Assembly: GCF_018263925.1 (NCBI RefSeq) | Contig: NZ_JAEVHF010000004.1 | Location: 212,707-276,706 of the forward strand | Reading direction: 5' to 3' | Length of the DNA stretch: 64,000 nucleotides | Source of the DNA: Kistimonas asteriae | GTDB lineage: Bacteria > Pseudomonadota > Gammaproteobacteria > Pseudomonadales > Endozoicomonadaceae | In this document: positions 1 to 7,618 of the stretch, piece by piece | Position numbering within the stretch: position 1 is the stretch's first letter | Layout: every line of letters starts with the position of its first letter | Notes under the pieces: model-generated | The model's database searches: none | What the model was told of the DNA's origin: nothing | Seen by the model: only the letters and a program-made list of their open reading frames with translations | Position numbers and translations under genes: made by a program

Positions 1-1
1 C

Positions 2-823
2 ATGGAGAGCATGAACATTAGGAAAATGATGCCTTCTTCAAATAAGAAAGATGATAAAACTGAAGATGATGATAAGGAAGATATCAGTAAAGCCCTGGAA
101 ACACTCAAAAAGATCACAGAAATAAAAGAAGTCAATCTATCGCCTGAACAACTGACCGATTTACTCCGTGAGTTTAAATCACTTGAAAAAAATAGCGAAC
201 TCAATGAAAGCGCCATAAAGCGTGCACTGGAAGGCATGCCGGGGCAGGATCAGTATGAGGCGTTGGGATTGATCATTGAAAGCTTTAGGGAATCTGACAG
301 TGATGCCTTGGCCAATAATCTGGCGAATACCCCGGTTATTGATCATAACGGGCAGTCTGTCACTTTTTCTGAAATGAGAAACGGACTACAGGGCTCGATC
401 AGCCGTGTAGTCGATTTCCAGACGCTAGCAGATGCCTTGCAACATATCCATGATGAAATGAAAGCTGCTGGTGGCTTTTATGAAACGGTACTTGCCGGTA
501 TTGACTGGCTCCGCGCTGGTCTCGTGGTTGAAATGGCCATGATGGAGGGAAGCGGATCTGTATCATCCCTGGGTGATGCCGGTAAACCGACCGCACAGGT
601 CGCTGAAAAATTGTTTCTGTCAGGGAATACCGACGGTGCGTTATCGCTTATTCACAGAATTTCTGACAGGAATGAGTTACTGCGGTTACAGGATGAAATC
701 AAGCAGGTGCCGCCTAATACACCACATCTGGCGACCGTGCTGGCAGTAATAGAAGAACGGTTGAACCTGCTGCAGCCAGAGGCAGCCAAGAAATCTTCGG
801 GACGCTCTGCCTGGAAAGGTTAA
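2..823 (+). CDS. sctW: Type III secretion gatekeeper-like protein (SctW/YopN position), possibly 5'-incomplete
   Basis: About 273 residues, mostly predicted helix, with a very charged N-terminus (Lys/Asp/Glu-rich, residues 10-30). I place it as the SctW/YopN/HrpJ gatekeeper, which plugs the T3SS export apparatus until host contact. The case rests mainly on context: it directly precedes a TyeA-like and a SycN-like gene, the same order as yopN-tyeA-sycN in Yersinia. The helical middle (about residues 125-190) is compatible with the YopN/HrpJ fold, but I see no diagnostic motif. The first ATG is at the window edge, so the true start may lie upstream; a second in-frame ATG is at 11. The length is close to YopN (about 290 aa). 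YopN and TyeA are separate genes here rather than one fused MxiC-type protein. Confidence 0.6.
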   Translation: MESMNIRKMMPSSNKKDDKTEDDDKEDISKALETLKKITEIKEVNLSPEQLTDLLREFKSLEKNSELNESAIKRALEGMPGQDQYEALGLIIESFRESDSDALANNLANTPVIDHNGQSVTFSEMRNGLQGSISRVVDFQTLADALQHIHDEMKAAGGFYETVLAGIDWLRAGLVVEMAMMEGSGSVSSLGDAGKPTAQVAEKLFLSGNTDGALSLIHRISDRNELLRLQDEIKQVPPNTPHLATVLAVIEERLNLLQPEAAKKSSGRSAWKG

Positions 824-890
824 AACCAGATTGTTGATACGTGGAACGCCATTCCAGTCATTTCCACGAAAGGAGTTACGTTAACCAGCC

Positions 891-1349
891 ATGGATGCCA
901 CACAGTTAATACATATCAGAAAACGGCTGGAAGTTCTGTTTGGCCTCAACACCTTTATCCGCAAGTTTCAGGATGAAGAGCAGGTTGTTGACAAGTTCCT
1001 GAAAGAATCTGACGCGCTGCCCAAACCACAGTTGAAAGAAGGTGTGATCGCGCAGGAAGTGCTGAAGTTGCTGGATCAGCGCTGGGTGTCGGTGGCTGAT
1101 ACGGAAGTGATTCCTGAAAAAATGGGCGTGCCGGAAGACCTGCTTGCCATTCGTATCTACGTTCTCAACCAGGTACTGGAAGCCTACCGCAAGATTCCGG
1201 ATCAGTATTTCAAGGAAAGTGACCACCGTGAGAATGTACTGGAAGCGGTTCAGGAAGCCCTTGACGATCTGATCGAACAGGAAGAAGACGAAGAGATGGG
1301 TGAAGAGTTCGATGAAGACGATGATGATGATCTGGATTTCGATTTCTGA
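891..1349 (+). CDS. tyeA: TyeA-like type III secretion regulator
   Basis: 152 aa. The C-terminal two thirds match the TyeA fold: an LLDQRWVSVADTE segment corresponds to the Yersinia LVDKRW...DIEHL segment, followed by an IRIYVLNQVLEAYRKIP helix and an acidic end. TyeA binds the C-terminus of the YopN gatekeeper and helps control secretion of effectors versus translocators. The protein is longer than Yersinia TyeA (92 aa): it has an extra N-terminal helical stretch of about 55 residues and a very acidic C-terminal tail (Glu/Asp run from about residue 130). An AAAGGAG ribosome-binding site lies upstream with rather long spacing. It sits 67 bp after the gatekeeper gene and 12 bp before the chaperone gene, so the three are probably co-transcribed. 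Confidence 0.8.
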   Translation: MDATQLIHIRKRLEVLFGLNTFIRKFQDEEQVVDKFLKESDALPKPQLKEGVIAQEVLKLLDQRWVSVADTEVIPEKMGVPEDLLAIRIYVLNQVLEAYRKIPDQYFKESDHRENVLEAVQEALDDLIEQEEDEEMGEEFDEDDDDDLDFDF

Positions 1350-1361
1350 ACAGGAGGCGTC

Positions 1362-1739
1362 ATGAGGGATATTGTGGCCAGCGCAGTCGCGGATTTTGCC
1401 CGTACCATGGATGTGGATAATCTGGAACTGCCTGATAATGGCGATGCCGTCTGTTTTGCTTTTGATAATGCCGGACAGTTTTTCATTGAATACGATGATG
1501 TGGGTCTTTATCTGTGTCTCGCCCGAGAGGTTCCCGAGTATGATGCGGCCGAGAAGGCTGCCACCGCCTTTCAGCTCTGCCATTATAAAAACAGCCGGAA
1601 ATATGACACACAGATGGCCATTAAGGATGGTAATCAGATGATTCTGCTGGCTTATCTGGCGCAGGATCAGGTCACGGGTCCCGAAGTAGAAGCCGTTTTG
1701 CAGCATCTGGTCCTGATACACGATCGTATTCAGGGCTGA
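1362..1739 (+). CDS. sycN: SycN-like type III secretion chaperone
   Basis: 125 aa, the usual size for class I T3SS chaperones of the CesT/SycN/YscB type. The start (MRDIVASAVADFARTMDVDNLEL) aligns in layout with SycN (an N-terminal helix, then a short beta strand), and the rest alternates strand and helix as expected for the dimeric chaperone fold. In Yersinia, SycN with YscB binds the N-terminus of YopN and targets it to the secretion apparatus. The gene follows tyeA by 12 bp with a strong AGGAGG at 1351-1356, five bases before the ATG, which fixes the start. No separate YscB gene is visible in this window. Confidence 0.7.
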   Translation: MRDIVASAVADFARTMDVDNLELPDNGDAVCFAFDNAGQFFIEYDDVGLYLCLAREVPEYDAAEKAATAFQLCHYKNSRKYDTQMAIKDGNQMILLAYLAQDQVTGPEVEAVLQHLVLIHDRIQG

Positions 1740-1863
1740 ATGCGATTACCACACTGATTTTTATTTCGAATCAGGCCGTTAGCGGGATATTTTTTTCTGG
1801 ACGTAAGTCTTATTGACTAAACTTTTTAAATAACAGTAGCCATTAAAAGTCGAGGCAGTAGTT

Positions 1864-2292
1864 ATGACAACCAATATTAATGGCGTTGGCGGCGTTACGG
1901 AGAAAGGGTTACAGAAGTCCGAAGAACAGGACCTCGAGAAACTCAAAGAACAGGCGGATTCGGACGATACCGCGCAATTTGATGCCTTGATGAATGAAGG
2001 CGGTATCAAAAGTGAGAGTGACACGAATGTGGCAGGTGAACCGGTGGTGTTCAAGGAAGCCCCTGCCAATGCTGGCGACAAGATCCTCAATGCCTTCATG
2101 GGCATGAAGGACAACATTGAAACACGGCACAGTGACATCAATAAAATGCTGGGCGGCGAAGGTTTCATGTCCATGAAGGACATGATCAGTTCCCAGCGGG
2201 CGATCACTAACCTGACCATGACAGAAGATTTGATCGCCAAGATTGTGGGTAAAGCCACCCAGAATATCGATACCCTGATGAAACAGCAGTAA
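1864..2292 (+). CDS. sctI: Type III secretion inner rod protein SctI (YscI/HrpB family)
   Basis: 142 aa. The C-terminal region (MISSQRAITNLTMTEDLIAKIVGKATQN...LMKQQ) has the pattern of the YscI/HrpB/PrgJ inner-rod family, in which the last helix packs inside the basal body. The middle carries the DDTAQFDALM segment typical of the start of the YscI/HrpB domain. The N-terminus is polar and probably disordered. It begins the sctIJKL run, an order shared with yscI-yscJ-yscK-yscL of Yersinia. A 124-bp gap separates it from sycN, so it may have its own promoter, although I see no convincing -35/-10 pair there. The ribosome-binding site is a modest GAGGCAG. Confidence 0.8.
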   Translation: MTTNINGVGGVTEKGLQKSEEQDLEKLKEQADSDDTAQFDALMNEGGIKSESDTNVAGEPVVFKEAPANAGDKILNAFMGMKDNIETRHSDINKMLGGEGFMSMKDMISSQRAITNLTMTEDLIAKIVGKATQNIDTLMKQQ

Positions 2293-2342
2293 ACCAGCAG
2301 GGCGACCGGTAAAAACAAGGACGCTTTTACAGGTACATAGCG

Positions 2343-3158
2343 GTGCAAAAATCCAGATTACTAGCCTGCCTGGCATTTATACTGCTGTTGTCGGGATGTG
2401 AGGTGAAACTGTATACGGGGCTGACCGAGCGGGAAGGCAACGACATGCTGGCCATCCTGCTGGAAGGTGGTATCACCGCCCGCAAGGAATTGGATAAGGA
2501 TAAGAACCTGACGCTCTATGTGGGGCAGGATCAGGTGTCCCGATCCATTCGGATGTTGCGCAACAATGGCTTCCCCAAAGATCGCTTTTCGTCCGTCAAT
2601 GATATCTTTCCCAAAGATGGCCTGATTTCCTCACCCACCGAAGAACGAGCCCGCTATACCTACGCCATGTCGCAGGAGTTGGCTGCCACGCTGTCGATGA
2701 TTGATGGCGTGCTGACGGCCCGGGTGCATGTCGTTTTACCCCAGGATTCCGCCGGAATGCCTGAGGACGCGTTCCCGTCGTCTGCCTCGGTGTTTATCAA
2801 GTACACGCCAGAGCTTGAGCTGGGTGGATTTGTGTCCAAGGTCAAAACACTGGTCGCAAACAGCATCGAAGGACTGAGCCTGGACAAGATTACGGTTTCA
2901 CTGTTCCCGTCGGCGCGTATTGAGGGTAAGCCGACAGAAGTCGTCAGTCCGGAGTTATCGACGTTTCTTTCTATTCGGATCAGCCCGGAAAGTAAGTCTC
3001 GCCTTTATCTGTTGCTAGGCAGCCTCCTGATCTTGCTGGTGGGTGTTTCTGCCTTCTGCGGCTGGATCATCTGGCAGAAAATGCAGCGTAAACGTCAGGG
3101 CGGTGACGAAGAGGGTGATGACTTTATGGCGCCCGTTGAACTGGATCGGGAACCGTAA
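2343..3158 (+). CDS. sctJ: Type III secretion inner-membrane ring lipoprotein SctJ
   Basis: 271 aa with a GTG start. The signal peptide ends in the lipobox LLLSGC, so Cys19 is the predicted lipidated residue. The body is the YscJ/PrgK/FliF-type ring-building domain: VKLYTGLTEREGNDML, then the second domain with TEERARYTYAMSQELAATL and VLTARVHVVLPQ. A C-terminal transmembrane helix (LYLLLGSLLILLVGVSAFCGWIIW, about residues 220-243) is followed by a short charged cytoplasmic tail. Many such subunits form the inner-membrane ring of the injectisome. It lies 50 bp after sctI and 6 bp before sctK. Confidence 0.95.
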   Translation: MQKSRLLACLAFILLLSGCEVKLYTGLTEREGNDMLAILLEGGITARKELDKDKNLTLYVGQDQVSRSIRMLRNNGFPKDRFSSVNDIFPKDGLISSPTEERARYTYAMSQELAATLSMIDGVLTARVHVVLPQDSAGMPEDAFPSSASVFIKYTPELELGGFVSKVKTLVANSIEGLSLDKITVSLFPSARIEGKPTEVVSPELSTFLSIRISPESKSRLYLLLGSLLILLVGVSAFCGWIIWQKMQRKRQGGDEEGDDFMAPVELDREP

Positions 3159-3164
3159 CCTGTC

Positions 3165-3818
3165 ATGGGCATGCAGCAGCTGGTGCAGTTACTGGATTTC
3201 AACTATGCCCCTGCGGCGTATATCGATGGCAGCTGGTTGCAGCCGCTTGACCATGGTGATGTAGCAGCAGCTTTGTTAGGTAATCCGGTCGCCCAGCCCT
3301 GGATGTCGAAGTTTATTCTTCGTACGTTTAACCTGGCCGATGATGTGGACTTCAACTTTGAAAATGACGTGAAACAAATTGCGTTGTTGGAACGTCCCAA
3401 ATTGGCACAAACCGTTTACCATGCCGGGCTGTCATTAAATTCAGCGATGCTGCGAGGTATTGTCAAACGGCAGGAACGCAGCGCCATAGAGGCGTGTATC
3501 GGTGCGGATGCCTTTATGTTTGCGGTCAAGAAAGCGCCCTACATCGCGGGGGCATTGCCGGAAAACTTCCCCTGTGATTTCCAGATTGACTGGAATAATC
3601 CGGATGAAATGAAAAAACACCTGTTCCGATCCGGTGTGAAACTTTTGGGAACCGTGCTGCGGAAAGAGCCTGAATGCTTTAAGCGTCGTTTGTTATTCAA
3701 GTTTCCCGTGGCCAGTAAGGAATATTTTTATTCGGCATCTGCCATGCAAAGCAATGACGAGGTGATCCGCCAGGGCGGCATCATGTTGAAAAAACTGATG
3801 AAAGAGTTTTCAGGATGA
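3165..3818 (+). CDS. sctK: Type III secretion protein SctK (YscK family)
   Basis: 217 aa, no signal peptide or membrane segment. The sequence matches the YscK layout: an N-terminal stretch with an FNYAPAAYID motif, a central LAQTVYHAGLSLNSAMLRGIV helix, and the IEACIGADAFMFAVKKAPYIAG region typical of YscK/SctK. SctK connects the cytoplasmic sorting platform (SctQ, SctL) to the inner-membrane ring. The start is immediately downstream of sctJ with no obvious Shine-Dalgarno, suggesting translational coupling. Its stop overlaps the sctL start by four bases (ATGA). Identification is supported by both sequence and gene order. Confidence 0.85.
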   Translation: MGMQQLVQLLDFNYAPAAYIDGSWLQPLDHGDVAAALLGNPVAQPWMSKFILRTFNLADDVDFNFENDVKQIALLERPKLAQTVYHAGLSLNSAMLRGIVKRQERSAIEACIGADAFMFAVKKAPYIAGALPENFPCDFQIDWNNPDEMKKHLFRSGVKLLGTVLRKEPECFKRRLLFKFPVASKEYFYSASAMQSNDEVIRQGGIMLKKLMKEFSG

Positions 3819-4471
3819 CTATTCGTGTCGTTGGCATTAACCACAATGCGATTCAGTTGCCGCAGGGAACCAAGGTGCTGAAGGCTGCGGAATATCAGAC
3901 TATTGCCCAGCTGGCATCCATGCTGGATATTGCCAGGGAAAGGGCTGATTCCATCATTGAGCAGGCCAGAAAAACCTTTGAAAAGGAAAAGCTGCGCGGT
4001 TTTGATGAAGGCATGATGGAAAGCAAGATAGAGCAGTCTGAACAGATGCTCAAAATGGTCGGCCGCAGCATCAATTACCTGGCGGAAGTCGAAGGTGAAA
4101 TGGCAGATATCCTCATGAACGCCGTCAAGAAGATCATTGACGGTTTTGATGATCGGGAGCTGACCGTTGGGCTGATACGCAGTGCGCTGCAGCATGTCAG
4201 AAATGAGCGGCAGGTCAGTGTTCGTATTCCTCCGGGGCATTATACGTTTGTCAAAGAACGCATTGCCGAGATTCTCGCGGATTATAAAGGGGTTGGTTTC
4301 ATTAATCCGGTCTCTGATCCACGGCTGGATTCAGGCAGTTGTATCTTGGAAAGCCAGATTGGTGTGGTAGATGCCAGTATTGATATTCAACTCGAAGCAC
4401 TGAAACGACGGTTTGAAAGTATTTCTGCAGAAACCATGGGCGCAATTAAGCGTTCGGAAGCGGATATCTGA
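3815..4471 (+). CDS. sctL: Type III secretion ATPase stator/regulator SctL (YscL/FliH family)
   Basis: 218 aa. It has the family arrangement: a short N-terminal region, a long Glu/Lys/Ala-rich coiled coil (about residues 30-95), and a C-terminal domain resembling FliH/V-type ATPase subunit E with VRIPPGHYTFVKERIAEIL and DSGSCILESQIGVVDASIDIQLE. The last stretch matches the family's conserved ILE...G.VDAS motif closely. SctL links the SctN ATPase to the C-ring. The start codon overlaps the sctK stop, so the two are translationally coupled. No sctN follows; a different gene pair interrupts the expected order here. Confidence 0.92.
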   Translation: MTIRVVGINHNAIQLPQGTKVLKAAEYQTIAQLASMLDIARERADSIIEQARKTFEKEKLRGFDEGMMESKIEQSEQMLKMVGRSINYLAEVEGEMADILMNAVKKIIDGFDDRELTVGLIRSALQHVRNERQVSVRIPPGHYTFVKERIAEILADYKGVGFINPVSDPRLDSGSCILESQIGVVDASIDIQLEALKRRFESISAETMGAIKRSEADI

Positions 4472-4656
4472 TCGTTTAATCTTCACAATAGTATGTGCTC
4501 CCCAGTATTATTTTTCTTCTGTTTATGTAATTGCTAGATGAATTAAAGTTTCATTTCTTCGGCGATTACAAAGCCTATTCTTCTCCCGATATCCTCTTTT
4601 TTAGGGTTGCCCTATTCAATTAACCCGTTGTCGCTTTAAACAGGGAGTAATATATC

Positions 4657-5349
4657 ATGCAAATGAATAGTGATGCTTTGGAAGGATGTGTGTTTTATGT
4701 CTGTGAAAAGGGAAGTGATATTTTTGATCAGGGCAGGGAACTCGTCCGCAGGGTCTATTCGGATACCTGAGGAACAACGCAGTTCAATGATGAGATGGAT
4801 CTTGGTGTTGTTGCGATCAATCATGATGGTGCCACGATAGGGAATGTGAATGTTGTCATCAGGCATCCACAGACACTGTTACCCAGTGAATCCTTTTATT
4901 ATTCAGAACACTGGGTCAATGCCGGGTTTTCTCCAGCAGATACGGTCTGTGAGCTGACGGGGTTATCGGTTTCATCAGCAGTCAGGCGAGCGGATCGGGA
5001 ATATATTATTGCGGGTATTTTATCGTTTGCAGTTATGGCGGCTATGGACAGAGAGATATCGCTGGTTTCAACCGTACAACGAAAGCGACTCATTGATAAG
5101 CTGGAAAATAAATACCGGTATCAATTTACACACAATACTATCGCATCGTTGTATAAGTCTGAAAAAACACCGGATGATGGCTATTGGAAATCCAGTGCTT
5201 CTCCGGGCATTTTTTATATGAAAACATCAGATGTAAAGGCGCTGGCGGCAACCTTTAATCTGGTAAGGTCAATGTCAACGTCAAAGATCAGTATGGTGAA
5301 TTTTTCCAGCGTTAATGCGAAGCCTAATCCGTTGGCTGCCTGTGTGTGA
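4657..5349 (+). pseudogene. FeeM-like N-acyltransferase gene broken by an in-frame TGA
   Basis: An ATG at 4657, preceded by AGGGAG at 4642-4647, opens a frame that runs 37 codons to a TGA at 4768-4770 and then continues uninterrupted in the same frame to 5349. The joined product (about 229 aa) has the layout of the N-acyl amino acid synthase FeeM/GNAT group related to acyl-homoserine-lactone synthases. It has an early GRELVRRVY segment, then NDEMDLGVVAINHDG...IGNVNVVIRH, and a later VCELTGLSVSSAVRRADREY segment that corresponds to the family's E-x-x-R/L...R motif. Without readthrough, only a 37-residue peptide or a fragment restarted at 4795 would be made. A GGGGG-led ribosome-binding site for the ThiF-nitroreductase gene follows 30 bp later, so the two look co-transcribed. 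The family call is by pattern only. Confidence 0.6.
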
Positions 5350-5381
5350 AAATAACAAAGCATTTTTGAAAGGGGGTGGTT

Positions 5382-7349
5382 ATGAATGTTTTCTTTGACT
5401 ACAGTCGTGCATTTTTCAGAAATATTGGGTGGTTCACTTCGGAAGAACAGGAATTATTAAAATACAAGCGTGTGGCGATTGCTGGAGCGGGTGGCGTCGG
5501 TGGTATTCATATTCTTACCTTGGCTCGCTTGGGAGTTAGTCGATTCCAATTGTCCGATTTTGATACGTTTGAAATTGAAAACATGAACCACCAGGTGGGG
5601 GCCGATATGTCGACCTTGGGCTGTAGTAAATTGCAGGTCATTGTAGATCAGTTGAAAAAGATCAACCCGGATGTTGATATAAAAATATTTCCTGAGGGGA
5701 TTAACGAAAAAAATCTGGATGCTTTTTTAGAGGATGTAGATTGCTACTTGGATGCACTGGATTTTTTTGCGCTGAATATACGACGATCTATTTTCAGGCA
5801 ATGTGCAGAGCGAGGTATTCCAGCGACAACGGTTGCACCGTTGGGCATGGGCGCTGCCGTATTGAACTTTCTGCCTGGCCATATGACTTTTGAGGATTAC
5901 TTCTGTTTTGATGGCCATTCGGAGCAGGAGCAGTATTTACGCTTTCTGGTGGGGTTGGCACCGGCTCGTTTGCATACCGGTTATCTGGTTGATACAACTA
6001 CTGTCAGTCTGGCTGATAAACGCGGCCCTTCAACCATTATTGGTTGCGAAATGGCTGGTGCGTTGGCAGGTTCACAGGTTCTTAAACTCCTGTTGAATCG
6101 TGGAGATGTCGTTGCGGCTCCCCGGGGTTTGCAAATGGATGGTTATACGAATCAACTTAAAGTCACCTGGCGTCCATGGGGTAACCGTAATCCATTACAG
6201 CGACTGGCAATCCACTTTGGGAGAAAAGCATTTCTTGGCCAAAACAGACCAGTAAAACCGTTTGTTGAGCCCGAGACGGTCGCGCAAAAAGTGATTGACC
6301 ATGCGCGCTGGGCGCCCAGTGGTGATAATGCTCAGCCCTGGCGATTTGAACTTAACAGTGATTCTGCATTTACAGTGCATACCTCCGATACGAGCGATAC
6401 CGTCGTCTATGATCTCAATGGCTGGTCAAGCTTGTTAGCCATTGGCGGTTTATTAGAAACGATTGAAATTGCCGCAACCTTGTTTTCCCATCGGGCAACT
6501 ATCCAGCAAGTGAGCCCCGATAAAGCGCGAAGTCCTGTTTTTCAAGTCAAACTGATTCCTGATGATACCTGCAAGATGTCACCACTGGCGCCTTACATTA
6601 AGCACCGGACCGTTCAACGACGAAGCATGGGTACTCGGGCGTTGACCGTGCATGAAAAGCTGATGATGGAGCGCGCTTTACCTGAGGGTGTGGAAATCAT
6701 TTGGTTGGAGTCGAAGTGGCAAAAAAATACAGTGGCAAGGTTGTTATTTGCTAATGGTAAAACCCGGCTGACCATGAAGGAGGCCTACCCGGCACACCGG
6801 GCCGTGATTGATTGGGAAAACCCTGTCAAAAGCCCCGATAAAATTCCTGTTAAAGCCGTTGGGGTGGATCGACTAACGGCAGCAGTCTTTAAATGGACAA
6901 TGGCCAGTTGGCGCAGGGTGCAATTCATGAACACTTGTTTGGCCGGTACCTGGTGGCCTCGCATTCAACTGGACTGGCTGCCAGCAAGGAATAGCGCAGC
7001 GCATTTTGCGTTGGTAGCCAGAAAAGTTCCTGATCATCACAATGACTACCTGTCTGCAGGCCGGGCCATGCAACGTTTCTGGCTAACCGCATCAAAACTG
7101 AATTTGGGGTTTCAGCCTCAACAAACCCCGGTCATCTTTAATCGGTATATCAACCTGTCCATAACGTTTACGGACAGCAAGCGAGTATTGGATCATGCCA
7201 GAAAGGTAAAGCATCGATTTGATCACATGTTCAGCGATAAAGCAGAACGGGTAGTATTTCTGGGACGTTTGGGGCGCAGTCAGCCTCCTGCATCACGTTC
7301 AATCAGAAAAAGTTGGTCTGAGCTCTTGGTTGAACCTGTGACGCAATAG
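5382..7349 (+). CDS. ThiF/E1-like plus nitroreductase fusion (Rv1355c/MoeY-like)
   Basis: About 655 aa. I prefer the ATG at 5382, which has AGGGGG at 5371-5376, over the in-frame GTG at 5376. The N-terminal half is a ThiF/E1-like adenylating domain with the nucleotide-binding GAGGVGGIHILTLARLG motif near residue 32, then FQLSDFDTFEIENMNHQ and a later DTTTVSLADKRGPS segment. I see no CxxC zinc pairs. From about residue 295 a nitroreductase-type FMN domain begins (VIDHARWAPSGDNAQPWRFE) and runs to the end. The architecture matches the Rv1355c/MoeY family of mycobacteria, whose reaction is not established to my knowledge. It follows the acyltransferase frame and lies between sctL and sctC. A joint role in making a small acylated molecule is inference. 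Confidence 0.8.
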   Translation: MNVFFDYSRAFFRNIGWFTSEEQELLKYKRVAIAGAGGVGGIHILTLARLGVSRFQLSDFDTFEIENMNHQVGADMSTLGCSKLQVIVDQLKKINPDVDIKIFPEGINEKNLDAFLEDVDCYLDALDFFALNIRRSIFRQCAERGIPATTVAPLGMGAAVLNFLPGHMTFEDYFCFDGHSEQEQYLRFLVGLAPARLHTGYLVDTTTVSLADKRGPSTIIGCEMAGALAGSQVLKLLLNRGDVVAAPRGLQMDGYTNQLKVTWRPWGNRNPLQRLAIHFGRKAFLGQNRPVKPFVEPETVAQKVIDHARWAPSGDNAQPWRFELNSDSAFTVHTSDTSDTVVYDLNGWSSLLAIGGLLETIEIAATLFSHRATIQQVSPDKARSPVFQVKLIPDDTCKMSPLAPYIKHRTVQRRSMGTRALTVHEKLMMERALPEGVEIIWLESKWQKNTVARLLFANGKTRLTMKEAYPAHRAVIDWENPVKSPDKIPVKAVGVDRLTAAVFKWTMASWRRVQFMNTCLAGTWWPRIQLDWLPARNSAAHFALVARKVPDHHNDYLSAGRAMQRFWLTASKLNLGFQPQQTPVIFNRYINLSITFTDSKRVLDHARKVKHRFDHMFSDKAERVVFLGRLGRSQPPASRSIRKSWSELLVEPVTQ

Positions 7350-7564
7350 TTCTTCCTGATTACCACCATTCTTCAGCTATTTTTCGAGACTTCCAGATTC
7401 TACGTGGGATAGATGGCGCATAAGTATCTTCGCACTGACATCTAAAAATTGAATCAGTAGCTCTTATCTCCAGTCCATCAAGGCTTTTAGAGCATTCGTT
7501 TCTACAGTGGCTGATGAATGATGGTAATCAGGTAGTTCTTTGTGCGTTGGGAATCACAGGCAAT

Positions 7565-7593
7565 AAAAAAGGGTACTTGCTGTACCCTTTTTT
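7565..7593. terminator. Bidirectional rho-independent terminator
   Basis: A perfect inverted repeat: A6 plus GGGTAC (7565-7576), a TTGCT loop, and GTACCC plus T6 (7582-7593). The A and T tracts let it work in both directions. It ends the plus-strand ThiF-nitroreductase transcript (stop at 7349) and the minus-strand sctC transcript (stop at 7619). Nothing else is recognisable between 7350 and 7564. Confidence 0.85.
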
Positions 7594-7618
7594 AGTCATT
7601 GGTTTATCCGCTGTTACG

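Noticed and set aside
2..1349. A single fused YopN-TyeA (MxiC-like) gatekeeper
   Set aside because: A stop codon and a 67-bp gap with a separate ribosome-binding site lie between the two frames, and the second frame has its own N-terminal extension.
906..1721. Long minus-strand open frame (271 codons) opposite tyeA and sycN
   Set aside because: It runs antisense to two genes with clear family matches and good ribosome-binding sites, and its composition (Ile/His/Phe-rich) is typical of a shadow frame.
4768..4770. TGA as a selenocysteine codon
   Set aside because: No selenocysteine-insertion hairpin is evident right after the TGA, and N-acyltransferases of this type do not use selenocysteine. 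A nonsense mutation or error is simpler.
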